Assembly: GCA_018062785.1 (NCBI GenBank)
Contig: JAGORO010000002.1
Coordinates: forward strand, 1 to 64,000
DNA length: 64,000 nt
Source: Candidatus Saccharimonadota bacterium
GTDB taxonomy: Bacteria; Patescibacteriota; Saccharimonadia; Saccharimonadales; UBA4665
Direction of reading: 5' to 3'
Below are positions 22,872-32,200 of the stretch, piece by piece (positions within the stretch are counted from its first letter, which is position 1; every line of letters starts with the position of its first letter). The notes below the pieces were generated by a model. That model had not been told where the DNA came from. It saw only the letters and a list, made by a program, of their open reading frames with translations, and made no database searches. The translations under genes were made by a program, and so were the position numbers.

Positions 22872-25800
22872 TTAAGGCAAGATGAATGGCTGTGTAAGAT
22901 TTCTTTTTGCTGTTCGTACAATTGCATTTCGCTGTTTGTCGAAGAACGCTAGCAATGCTGCGCTAAATGTCAGCAACGCTGCGATTGATGGCGCAACAAT
23001 AGCACTGCCCGTATCCTGTAGTTGCGGCGTAGTCTTGGTGACCGCTACACTTAATACCTGAGGTGTATACACGATTGTGGTATGTGAATCCGCCGCACAG
23101 ACATCAATCTCTAGGTCATCAGTTGCACATACTTCGACAGTGTTTGTCACCCGACCATCGGTAGTCATACGCTTGCTAGCGGTGTATACCCATGTTTCCT
23201 TCATGTCGAGCATGCCATCACCGTTTGTATCTCCGGATTGGTACAGACCTAATCCTGCAACGTCGTCGATCACGCTACCTACCTTGAGAGGGGTGTCGCC
23301 TGTGTTCGTTACTGTAAAGGTATAGGTGGCTACTTCGCCATTCTGAATGTTTACAGGACCAGACTTAACTACTTGCAAAGCTGGGTGCAGTATATCAAGC
23401 GTGTGGTCATCGGTATCACACAACTTCTGCTCGGCTTCAGTGTCGCCTGTGTTTGCTTGGTAGTAACCACAAACTTCCATAGTATTTATGACGTCGTCGT
23501 CCTGCCCCTCTGGGATTACGTACTCTAGGTTAAAGGTAAATGTCTCGCCTGGGTCAAGCACATCATTATCATTCTCATCGCCAGAAACATATTGTGGGTA
23601 GTACTCTGTTACATCGCCATCAAACATATCTATAACGCTACCGCTCGTAAACGGAACATTGCCGGTGTTTGTAGCCTCGTATGTATAGGTTACGGTGTCA
23701 CCTTCGTGTGCAGCTTCTGGACCAGATTTGACTACCACAATACCTGGATGCTGAATGGCGGTATTTGTGACTGTGCAGGTTTTGGAAACTGCAGGCTCCA
23801 TGGTGCCATTACAGTCAGCCGAGTATGTAACCGCGTATGCTGCATCTGGTGTCTCGGTAACGCTGTAGGTGCCCGCCTTCAGACTAACTGTTGTGCCCAA
23901 TGTGCTGCCAGAGAACGTAGCTTCACTCGGCATATTACCACTTACGTTCATCTGGAAGTCTTCGGCACCTTTCGTCAGATTAGTGCCTGCGTTATTTACT
24001 ATCTTCACAACGGTAAGCTTGCCAGTGTCTATGTTGCCAAAGTTCTGGCCGTCGACAGACTGACCCGACGTATCAACCGTTACTGCATGGCAAGCTGGAG
24101 CCGTACTTGTGCCCGGATGGGTTTGCGCCCAGCCTGTTTGCATTTCTTCACACACCTGGTAGTTGCCTGGTGCAACATTTACGATTGTGTAGCTTCCATC
24201 GCTACCTGTTACTGCGCTAGCAAGCACCGTACCAGCAGCGTTCTTTAGTTGGATAGTCCAACCCGCAAGTCCTATTTCGGTGAGTGGGTTCCATTTGCCA
24301 TTGCCATCTAGATCGTTCCACTTACTACCACTTATAGCATTATTCTTAAAGTTGCCGAAATCGAATGCACTGTCCATACCATCATCGTGGTTGCCCACTA
24401 CATCACCCATCGCCAGTGCAATCGTACTCGGCGCTGAACTTTCAGTATTGCCAAACAGTTGTGTCCATGCACCAAACACCTTGCCGGTAATGGTCTCGAA
24501 TACACGGTACGTCCCTGCTACAAGATTTGGGAATTCAAAGTTACCATCGACGTCCGTGAGCGCGGTTGCAATGTCTCCCCAGACGTTTGTAGCCGTATTG
24601 AGCTGCTGAAGTTGAATGACCCAGTCAGCTGCACCCGACTGATCGTCGGCAAGACCCAAGTTACTATTCACAATAAACTTTGTCCCCTTAATTGACGCAG
24701 GGGAGTCAATGTTCGTGATCGTACATGTCTCGTTTTCGCCATTCGCAACATCTACGTCCGTGCAATTACTGTATGTTGTGGTGTACCTGTCTTGGTTTGC
24801 TTCTGCTTCTATAATCGAATATTTTCCGGCATTTACGCTTAATACGTTTGTGCCGTCATCTTCAAATGCAGTGGAGTTTTGGCCATTAACCAAGAAATGA
24901 AAATCGCTATATTTCTTTGTGCCGCCCCATGGCTGATTGAGGACCTTGCGTATCGTCAGTGTTCCGGGCTGATCATCGTTTGTGATCGTGCACGTTACAT
25001 GCTGGCCGAGGGCAAGTCGCACTGGTTCGGACACAGTCGCTTGCGTCATGTCATCTGTACAAGCCCAGGTTCCGTTTGTATAACCTGTCACCGTCCCTTC
25101 TGCGAGATCATAGCTGGCATTCGCAAATACAGTTGGAGTGGCCGTGTATGTAGTAGTTGTATCGGTTGTAGCTACACCTGCACCAAAACTGAGGGTACTG
25201 CCATTGGCCGTAATTGCGAAGGCCCCTACAGTAGCCTTACCATTATTATCATTCACGATACTTTTCACAACTTTAAGCCCAGGAGCGACATCATCATTCA
25301 CGATCGTGCAAGTATTACCGTTTTCCGTAACTGTTAGATTTGCACAATTACTCTCGTCCGTACTGTATCCACGGCTGTTGGCTTCAGGCTCTGTGAATGT
25401 ATAGGTAGCGCCAATCGGCAAGCCCGTAAACACATACTTGCCATCATCACCTGTAGTCGCCACGAATGGTGCACTCGTCGCATTAGCGTCCTTCGAGACA
25501 CTGAAGTTTGCGGCTGTTAATGTACCTCCGTTATCGTTCCGAACGTCCTTTAGTACAGTCACACTCGCTGTTTTACGCGTGTTGGTAAAAGTACAAACTA
25601 CGGCATCGCCGTTGGCGACTGCCACTACAATTGAACGAGTAGTCCCTGTGACATCCGTAGCTGAAGCAACCTCTTGAATGCCCTTTTTGCAACTGATGTT
25701 TGTCGTGTAGCTCGCCAAATCAGTTCCAGGGCCAGCCGTCTCCGAAACTGTTACGTCCAAAGTGCCGCTGTTTGGTGGCGTTACGTTTACAGGACCGGTC

Positions 25801-26558
25801 TGGGTACCATCACCACCAGCTATCGAGCTAGTACTACCTACCGCCATTACAAACGTGCCAGTATCAGTGGCTGGTAGGAGTGATTTTACTGCATTAACCG
25901 TAGCACTCGGTGTATTACCCGTCGGGGTGATTACACAGTCAGAAGGACTTGAAGGTCGCGAACTAGATGGATATGAACAAACATCCTTCAGGGCAGCTAA
26001 ACTGCCGCCTACATCACTTAGAACGACCGTACACAGAACATAGGTGTCGGTATTGATGCTAGAAAACGGGTTTATAGAGGCTGAAAGCATGCAAGTCGTT
26101 GAGGTATTAACGACCGTTGTGGCACTTACGCAATTGTATGATGAAGAGTCATCGCACGAATATACAAAGGGGCTGCCTGTCACCTGTGCAGCTGGACTAC
26201 CTTTTATTGTTACACATACGGCATAGTTTGCCTTGCCATCTGCGTCCGTATCAAATAGCGCACAGGCATCTCCAGAATTGTTGCCGGAAAAAGCTGTTTC
26301 GTCCCATGCCCAACCGACCGTCAGCTGACCTGCTTGGTCGTCTGTGTATGGACAAAACATGGTGAGGTCTTTTTGGCCTGGCTGGTCATCGGCTCCCTGC
26401 TGATCTTTGGTACATGACCCAATCGTTGCGGCTGACGCAGTTTTTGTGGCGATAAACGGTGAGACTACCCCAATAGTATAGGCGGTCAAAAACAAGAGGG
26501 CAAAAAGCCCATTTGTAGCTCTAGTACGAGCAACTTTTATACGGCGGAACATTTTCAT
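22872..26558 (-). CDS. Large surface protein with Cna-B/SdrD-like and DUF11-like repeats
   Basis: A 1228-1229-residue exported protein. A basic N-terminus and hydrophobic helix (about 12-45, ending in ATKTASAA) form a signal peptide. Many beta-domain repeats follow; segments like CTFTNTRK..SVTVLKDVRND and CTITNDDQPGTLTIRKVL mark a prealbumin/Cna-B-like series. An SdrD-B-like stretch follows (GSKWNDLDGNGKWNPLTEIGLAGWTIQL), then two DUF11-like repeats (VVKSGPEAAHEGDTVTYTYEATNTGN). The C-terminus has PQLQDTGSAI, a hydrophobic helix and a basic tail, like a sortase-type signal. I chose the ATG at 26558 because GAGGTG lies eight bases upstream. A role in host contact is likely but unproven. Confidence 0.85.
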   Translation of the reverse strand: MKMFRRIKVARTRATNGLFALLFLTAYTIGVVSPFIATKTASAATIGSCTKDQQGADDQPGQKDLTMFCPYTDDQAGQLTVGWAWDETAFSGNNSGDACALFDTDADGKANYAVCVTIKGSPAAQVTGSPFVYSCDDSSSYNCVSATTVVNTSTTCMLSASINPFSSINTDTYVLCTVVLSDVGGSLAALKDVCSYPSSSRPSSPSDCVITPTGNTPSATVNAVKSLLPATDTGTFVMAVGSTSSIAGGDGTQTGPVNVTPPNSGTLDVTVSETAGPGTDLASYTTNISCKKGIQEVASATDVTGTTRSIVVAVANGDAVVCTFTNTRKTASVTVLKDVRNDNGGTLTAANFSVSKDANATSAPFVATTGDDGKYVFTGLPIGATYTFTEPEANSRGYSTDESNCANLTVTENGNTCTIVNDDVAPGLKVVKSIVNDNNGKATVGAFAITANGSTLSFGAGVATTDTTTTYTATPTVFANASYDLAEGTVTGYTNGTWACTDDMTQATVSEPVRLALGQHVTCTITNDDQPGTLTIRKVLNQPWGGTKKYSDFHFLVNGQNSTAFEDDGTNVLSVNAGKYSIIEAEANQDRYTTTYSNCTDVDVANGENETCTITNIDSPASIKGTKFIVNSNLGLADDQSGAADWVIQLQQLNTATNVWGDIATALTDVDGNFEFPNLVAGTYRVFETITGKVFGAWTQLFGNTESSAPSTIALAMGDVVGNHDDGMDSAFDFGNFKNNAISGSKWNDLDGNGKWNPLTEIGLAGWTIQLKNAAGTVLASAVTGSDGSYTIVNVAPGNYQVCEEMQTGWAQTHPGTSTAPACHAVTVDTSGQSVDGQNFGNIDTGKLTVVKIVNNAGTNLTKGAEDFQMNVSGNMPSEATFSGSTLGTTVSLKAGTYSVTETPDAAYAVTYSADCNGTMEPAVSKTCTVTNTAIQHPGIVVVKSGPEAAHEGDTVTYTYEATNTGNVPFTSGSVIDMFDGDVTEYYPQYVSGDENDNDVLDPGETFTFNLEYVIPEGQDDDVINTMEVCGYYQANTGDTEAEQKLCDTDDHTLDILHPALQVVKSGPVNIQNGEVATYTFTVTNTGDTPLKVGSVIDDVAGLGLYQSGDTNGDGMLDMKETWVYTASKRMTTDGRVTNTVEVCATDDLEIDVCAADSHTTIVYTPQVLSVAVTKTTPQLQDTGSAIVAPSIAALLTFSAALLAFFDKQRNAIVRTAKRNLTQPFILP

Positions 26559-26678
26559 TTCGGAGCACCTCACAACTTAGCTTAATACTGTCAGCTCAAT
26601 CGACTCCCCGTCGACTAACATTTTCCCGCACCCAAAATATTTGCTTTGACTATATTGAACTACTATTGTGTAAATAAA

Positions 26679-26698
26679 ATTGTAAAATATCTTACAAT
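26679..26698. promoter_or_regulatory. AT-rich inverted repeat upstream of the surface protein gene
   Basis: ATTGTAA-N6-TTACAAT, a perfect 7-bp inverted repeat; with flanking bases the arms extend to about 10 bp (AAAATTGTAA). A half site (TTACATTGTAA) lies 16 bases further right. It could be an operator for the surface gene, whose ATG is about 120 bases downstream, or the terminator of the kinase-like gene behind it. Sequence alone does not decide. Confidence 0.45.
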
Positions 26699-26740
26699 TT
26701 TTAAATTGTGTTACATTGTAAGGTGTAATATTGTTGCTTT

Positions 26741-27379
26741 TTATGCAACTATCTGAAGCATTAGCCCTATAGTTATCGGCACGGCTAGGTTATCAAACCC
26801 ATACGAAACAAGGTTTTCTAGTGCGGTTGCACCGATACTACCGAGTAAAATGTACTGCCAAGCTAGGCCATTGTCAGATACGTGACTATAGCCGATTAAA
26901 ATGGTGATCGAAATGATGAAGAAAGTAAGTGTTCCGACAATACTCTTTGTTTTGCCGATCACCTCATACTGCGTACTTTTGCCGAGCCACTTACCGATCA
27001 CAGCGGCAAAACCGTCCGCTAATGCCATCTGTAAAATTGCTGCCGCATAAATGCCTTTTGAATTCGTAAGCACAGCCAAAAGCCCAACACTCAGAGCAAA
27101 CAACACTTCGCCGTACGTCGGCCTCTGATAGGTACTGACTGCTCGGAATAGTCCCAAGCGAAAAGCAATGATAACCCCGAAGAAGAACGCCAAACTCAGT
27201 ACAATCACTTCCGTCCAGCCTACAATGTACGGCCAAAATGCCACAAAGGTGCCGACGGTAATGTGAACGAATTTACGCCCAAACTCATTTCGTAGCCAGC
27301 CCATGCGCCAACCAGCTTCGCTCACGAGCAGTAGCCCGAGCACTCCGAGACAAATATACGCCATTCCGAGCCAATTCAT
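26741..27379 (-). CDS. Dolichol/phytol/diacylglycerol kinase-family membrane protein
   Basis: A 212-residue protein with about seven membrane segments, of the CTP-dependent polyprenol/phytol/diacylglycerol kinase family. The family motif [10 protein letters not shown] lies after the first helix (residues 34-43), and [15 protein letters not shown] and [14 protein letters not shown] match the CDP-alcohol-binding helices. The substrate is not evident: undecaprenol, dolichol-like lipid or diacylglycerol are all possible. For an organism that probably takes lipids from a host, lipid phosphorylation would be a salvage step (inference). It stands alone between the surface gene and tRNA-Pro. Confidence 0.8.
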   Translation of the reverse strand: MNWLGMAYICLGVLGLLLVSEAGWRMGWLRNEFGRKFVHITVGTFVAFWPYIVGWTEVIVLSLAFFFGVIIAFRLGLFRAVSTYQRPTYGEVLFALSVGLLAVLTNSKGIYAAAILQMALADGFAAVIGKWLGKSTQYEVIGKTKSIVGTLTFFIISITILIGYSHVSDNGLAWQYILLGSIGATALENLVSYGFDNLAVPITIGLMLQIVA

Positions 27380-27556
27380 TACCCCTTATTGTACGCCTCA
27401 GGTGACGCTTGCGCCAAAAATGTTTTCTGTTGGCTAGACAGGATTATCGGCTTCGCCTCCTCCCTGCGGTACTCGCCAAAAAGAAATGTAAACGTTTCTT
27501 TTTACTCCGTTCCTCGTACGCGAACCTGCGACCGCACATTCCGCACCGCCTCACAC
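27380..27556. other. Intergenic region with tRNA-Pro T-arm echo and inverted repeat
   Basis: No gene is seen. An AAAAAGAAA/TTTCTTTTT inverted repeat lies at 27478-27503. GAACCTGCGACC at 27522-27533 is identical to the variable-loop and T-stem part of tRNA-Pro next door. The layout resembles the region beyond tRNA-Phe. Confidence 0.55.
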
Positions 27557-27600
27557 GACCACACAAAAAGCCCACCAAAAGGTGGGCTTTTTGTGTGGTC
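27557..27600 (-). terminator. CCA-rooted terminator of tRNA-Pro
   Basis: A 20-bp perfect stem (27557-27576 with 27581-27600) around a four-base loop. The arm on the tRNA side starts at base 72, discriminator and CCA, so the tRNA 3' end is fully inside the hairpin. The other arm holds CTTTTTGTGTGG. Confidence 0.88.
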
Positions 27601-27672
27601 GGGGAGACAGGATTTGAACCTGCGACCCCGCGGTCCCAAACCGCGTGCGCTACCAGACTGCGCCACTCCCCG
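27596..27672 (-). tRNA. tRNA-Pro (TGG), CCA encoded
   Basis: Acceptor CGGGGAG/CTCCCCG, D-arm GCGC/GCGC with loop AGTCTGGTA, anticodon stem CGCGG/CCGCG with loop TTTGGGA, T-arm GCAGG/CCTGT with loop TTCAAAT, discriminator A and encoded CCA. Confidence 0.95.
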
Positions 27673-27822
27673 TCGTCAAAACTGACGCCTATGCCTAGCT
27701 CTTCTTTACAGAAGAAGCTTCGGCCTATGGCTATGTTTCTCCTCTCAAAAGTCCAAACAGTCGACTTTGCTCCTTAGCTTGGCCATTTGGTACAGGAAAT
27801 TTACATTGCCAGTTAAACAACA
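27673..27822 (-). ncRNA. Structured tRNA-leader RNA, copy C (before tRNA-Pro)
   Basis: About 150 bases on the minus strand ending at the tRNA-Pro 5' end. P1 pairs CAAATGGCCAAGC with GTTTGGACTTTTG (11 of 13 positions). Most of its pairs differ from copies A and B, so the helix is kept by paired changes. The cap TAAGGAGCAAAGTCGACT and joiner GAGAGGAGAAACATAG are conserved. P2 has outer GCC/GGC and inner GCC/GGC enclosing a CTTCTTC/GAAGAG stem. P3 is CGTCA-GTTT-TGACG, then A. It starts CTCTGTTGTTTAAC, similar to copy A. Confidence 0.75.
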
Positions 27823-27828
27823 GAGGTG

Positions 27829-27834
27829 ATTATA
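27829..27834 (-). promoter_or_regulatory. -10 box of leader RNA C and tRNA-Pro
   Basis: TATAAT on the minus strand, about seven bases before the expected start. It lies just after the ymdB stop codon. The -35 region is weak (TGGTAA). Confidence 0.6.
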
Positions 27835-27851
27835 GCGTATGCTGGGTGATT

Positions 27852-28646
27852 TTACCAGACTTTTCGAACGAATTCGGCAGAAAGTGCCCTGCCCGTCTTT
27901 TCATCTATCTCGACGAGTAGGGCATTAAATTGCATTGAACCTTCGGTTTCGAGCTTGTTTTTTGTCTGCACACCATCGCGCCAGCGTGGAATTATGGCCT
28001 CCGTTTTGACGCCAAGGCTCGAATCGAGCGCACCGCACATGCCAACATCCGTCATATGAGCCGTACCCTTTGGCAGTATGCGCACATCTGCAGTCGGTAC
28101 ATGCCAGTGATCCCCCACCGCAATACTCACTCGGCCATCAACATAAAAGCCAAAAACTACCTTTTCGCTGCTAAAATCACCGTGTAGGTTCACGACTGAT
28201 GCAGTATAGGCATCTCGAGGAACTGCGATCAAAATTTCGTCGATTTTCTTGAGCGGATTTTCTGTGGGAGTTTCGGCTTGTTTGCCAACAATACTACCAA
28301 GCAGACTCACGACCAAGACCTTGCCTCTTGGAGAATCGACTAGCTTGTATCCCGGTCCAGGGCATAGCTCCATATTTGCCGGACCGACAACAGGGATGGC
28401 CTTATCCTCGAGCAGACTATATGTCTCTGCGCTACTCGGCGTATGGTTTCCGCCCGAAAAAGCGTCTACGCCCAGCTTCCTTAGCTGTTCATAATCCGGG
28501 ATGCTTAAGCCCTTACCATTCGTGACGTTCTCGCTCTGCGCAACAACAAAATCTATCTTTTGTTGCTCGCGTAGTGAGGACAAAACTTCTTTAATCGCCT
28601 CAACACCACGTTCGGCCATAACATCGCCGATGTACAGGATCTTCAT
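27852..28646 (-). CDS. ymdB: YmdB-family metallophosphoesterase
   Basis: A 264-residue enzyme of the YmdB family (TIGR00282), a dinuclear-metal phosphodiesterase that in Bacillus affects RNase Y and biofilm formation. Family motifs are MKILYIGDVMAERG at the start (metal Asp), VVAQSENVTNGKGL, DAFSGGNHT, VNLHGDFSSEKVVFGFYVDGRVSIAVGDHWHVPTADVRIL and GTAHMTDVGMCGALDSSLG. All metal ligands seem present. It follows the 178-residue gene after six bases. RNase Y lies 6.4 kb upstream on the same strand; in Bacillus the two genes are adjacent, here a giant surface gene lies between them. Confidence 0.93.
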   Translation of the reverse strand: MKILYIGDVMAERGVEAIKEVLSSLREQQKIDFVVAQSENVTNGKGLSIPDYEQLRKLGVDAFSGGNHTPSSAETYSLLEDKAIPVVGPANMELCPGPGYKLVDSPRGKVLVVSLLGSIVGKQAETPTENPLKKIDEILIAVPRDAYTASVVNLHGDFSSEKVVFGFYVDGRVSIAVGDHWHVPTADVRILPKGTAHMTDVGMCGALDSSLGVKTEAIIPRWRDGVQTKNKLETEGSMQFNALLVEIDEKTGRALSAEFVRKVW

Positions 28647-28652
28647 TATGCC

Positions 28653-29189
28653 TTATTGCCTATTGCTAGCAGCTGGCGTCGCTGTCGGTTGCGTAGTTGG
28701 GTTACCTGCAGCTGGTTTAGTCGCTTTGTCTGCAGTCGTGCCAGTATTGATAATTGGCGCAATATTGATGATTTGGTCTACGCTGTCACGGTATATGACC
28801 GCTCGCTTTGGGAAGATGACGAGGTAGTCACCCTTCTCCACATTTTTGTAGAATTCCGCGTTGGCTTTCTTAAGTTTTGTAGGGTCTTCGACTCGTGCAA
28901 CCGTAGGAGCCTGTGTTTCATCTACGCGCAAAACCTTCTTTAGCTTGGTCAGTACTCGCTGCGTTTCCGCGCTGTTTTGTGCCTTTTGCGCAGAGGTAGG
29001 GTCAGTTTTGACGGATTGGTATTTTTTGTAGAAAACTGCTGTCCCCAGAAGGCCAAGGAGCGCCAAGACGACCGCAACAATAGCGACAACCTTATTTACT
29101 CCAGCTTTGTCTCGTGGTGCGTTTTTCACAGAGGTGTCTTCATCCTTATTTTGTACAGTAACCTTATTGCTTGGCTTTACGTCTTGCAT
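28653..29189 (-). CDS. Single-pass membrane protein of unknown function
   Basis: A 178-residue protein: a cytoplasmic charged tail (1-32), one membrane helix KVVAIVAVVLALLGLLGTAVFY (about 33-54), then an extracellular part. That part has a helical stretch, a compact segment NVEKGDYLVIFPKRAVIYRDSVDQIINIAPI (about 120-150) and a Pro/Thr/Ala-rich tail. GAGGGA precedes the ATG and a TATACT box lies further upstream (about 29214-29219). The layout recurs in Saccharibacteria, but I know no function. It is probably cotranscribed with ymdB. Confidence 0.75.
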   Translation of the reverse strand: MQDVKPSNKVTVQNKDEDTSVKNAPRDKAGVNKVVAIVAVVLALLGLLGTAVFYKKYQSVKTDPTSAQKAQNSAETQRVLTKLKKVLRVDETQAPTVARVEDPTKLKKANAEFYKNVEKGDYLVIFPKRAVIYRDSVDQIINIAPIINTGTTADKATKPAAGNPTTQPTATPAASNRQ

Positions 29190-29227
29190 TTTCCCTCACT
29201 TTTTTATGCTTACCAGTATACCACGGA

Positions 29228-32200
29228 CTACGGACCGATAGCCTCAACGATAAGCTGTCTGAGCGTAATATTATTTGTGGCATTGGCGGTACCAAATTGG
29301 GCACTAATTGCAAGTGTCGAAGCGCTCGTGTTGGCAATGGTTACGGGTGCAGTGTTTGACATTTCCCATTGCACTGCCGCGGTCGCAGAAGTCGATCGCC
29401 TAAAACCACCTGCCATCTCGACTTGTGTTGTGCTGTTACAGATCACGTCTGCGCTTAGCTCCCACTGTCTGTTCGCCATTCTAGCGCTAGTCGCATTATT
29501 GCCCGTCGAATCAAGAACCGTCGCATCCCATTTCATTCTGATATTTAATGTTGGCGCCGTAGTGGTTGTACTGTACACACCTCGCGCCGTGACACGGTAA
29601 ACACGGCCTGCCACACAATCACCTGCCGGCACCGTATATGTGCTTGCAAAATTTGTCTCAGTTACAGTGTTTGCAATAGTATCACCAGCTGGTACAGAAG
29701 TATTGGCATACGCCATGTCTTTACAATCATGCCACGCAGACGAATAGCAACGGAAACGGCCTGATGTTGCATTGTAGTACATCGCTCCAGCAACCCCAGT
29801 CGGGTCGGTCGTTATGTTATCCAGCACTAGGAGCGACCCAGTCGCAATTGCCGAGGCTGGATCGCCAATGTAGACACCACCTGTATCGGTGACCGTAAAC
29901 GAAGTAACCCCAGAATCTTGGACCACAAAGTCTCCCGTCCCGTCCAAGTTCACCGCGAGGTTATTTGCTCCAGCTGCAATAGTAGTGGTTGCATCGAGAG
30001 TCATCGAGTCTTTGAACTCGGTGAAGTCCAGTGAATCGGCGGCCATATCGGCGGCAACAATAGTACCGTCGGTAATTTCGCTACTCTCGATTGACGAGCC
30101 GAGTTTGGTAACATTCGAACTCAGTGCGCTATCCGAGACCGAACTTGTCGCGCCAACAGTCAGTGTATCGCTAATATTTGTATCTGTAAGTACACCGGTG
30201 TAGCTTAGGGAGCCGAGCGCCAGAGTACCACTACTGAGAGTGCCGGTGTTGTCGGCGTCGAAGATATAGGCTTCGATAGCGGCCTCACTTGGCTGGGTGT
30301 CGGTATCGATATCGTTTGCACAGGCCCAAACATCGCTCGTTTCATTCCATTTGAGGATCTGTGCATCACTACACCCTTGTAGCATCGTAACTCCCGTCGG
30401 AAGTACTTCGAGACCCGAGCCACTCGATGTTGTCGATGATAGGCCATCAGCGCTGCCGATTGCTTTTGCGGTTACCTTGCCAGACACCAATGTGACGCCA
30501 TCGCCCACAGCCACCCCAAGTGTATACGGAGATGCTCCCGTACCACTACCGCTTCGTGTCAAGCCGCCATTGGTTGTTGCATCGGTAACCTCGTTGCCGA
30601 CAACTCCGTCTGACTCGGTAAAGCTCGTCAGGTAGCCGTTGTTGTTTGCATAGGCATCGACTTGCGCTTCTGTGAGCTGGGTGTCGACATCCGTACCACA
30701 AACCCACGCAGTCGAAGCCGTCGACCATTTGATAACTTGGTTGTTAGAACAGCCGTTTTGACCAAGGTCTACGAATGCCACAGTACCATCTGTAATCTCA
30801 CCACTATCGATGCTCGCACCAAAATCATTGGCAAGATTGAGCGTCACAGAGCTGCCCAAGCTCACGCTGCCACCACCGCTGAGACCTGTACCAGCAGTGA
30901 CTGTCACTGCTGAATTGGCCAGTTTGACGTTACTGACGGTGCCGTTAGCAATATCTGCATTCACAATGGTGCCATCGACGATTTCGGCACTGGTGATGTC
31001 GCTGCCCAAGGTTGCTGCAATTGTAATTGTATCGGTCGTGCCGTCTCCCGTAACCGTAACGCCACTGCCACCCGAAAGGGTTAGTGTATCGGTAGAGCTA
31101 TCGGCCACAGGGCTTGTGCCCGCAGAGGTGCTGATCGTTTCAAATGAGTTGACAGTGCCTCCGGTTGCATCCGCTGCGCAACCCCAGTCTGTTCCATTCC
31201 ATTTCATAATCTGGTTGGTAGTGCAGCCATTTTGAGCGATGTTACTAAACAGGATAGTTGCGCTCGCAAGATCGGTACCGGTTACCGTACCGTTGGTAAT
31301 TTCGCTGGATTCAATTGTCTGGCCGAGTTTGGTAACAGTGCTGCTTAGTGCGCCGTCGGCAACAGTACCACTACTAGAGATAGTGAGCGCGTCGGATATA
31401 TTGCTATCGCCCAGCGTACCCGTGTAACTTAGAGAGCCGAGAGCTAATGTGCCGCTGCTGAGAGTACCGGTGTTATCCGCATCAAAGATCATCGCCTCGA
31501 TGCTTGCTTCTGTGTATGTAGTGTCGCTATCTGCCGCACAAACCCAAGCAGAGCCATTGAATTTCATAATCTGATTGTTTGTACAGCTGTTGGAAGCAAT
31601 TTTTGCGAGCGTAATGGAGGCGTCTGCGAGATCACCCGTAGCAATCGTACCATCGGTGATTTCAGAAGAGTCAATGGACGTGCCCAGTGTCGTAGCAATA
31701 ACATTACTGCCGTCGATACTGACTCCCGTTCCGGCCGAATAGGTAGTGTTTGTGTCGGTGTCGACATCACTGCCACAAGCCCACCCGCTCGCAGTTGTAT
31801 ATTTGAGTATCTGGCCGTCGCTCGAGCAGCTAGCTAGCTTACTTGCTGTGACTGTACCATTGGCGAGATCAGCTGCAACTATAGTGCCGTCGGTAATCTC
31901 CCCAGACTCAATTGTCTGGCCGAGTTTGGTAACAGTGCTACTTAGTGCGCCGTCGGCAACCGTACTGCTCGCACCAATTGTTAGTGTGTCGCTAACATTT
32001 GTATCCGCCAAACTTCCGGTGTAACTCAAGCTTCCTAGAGCTAGTGTGCCCGAACTCAGCGTTCCGGTATTATCGGCGTCAAATATCATGGCTTCGACCT
32101 GAGCCTCAGTTACCGTATTGTCTGTCGCACAGACCCAGGCCGATGAGGCCGTCGACCATTTGATGACTTGTGTATCTGTACAAGAATTTTGACCAAGTTT

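Noticed and set aside
27389-27777. Open frames across tRNA-Pro and leader C on the plus strand
   Set aside because: They contain the translated antisense tRNA signature (GxxDLNLRP type) and no known domain.
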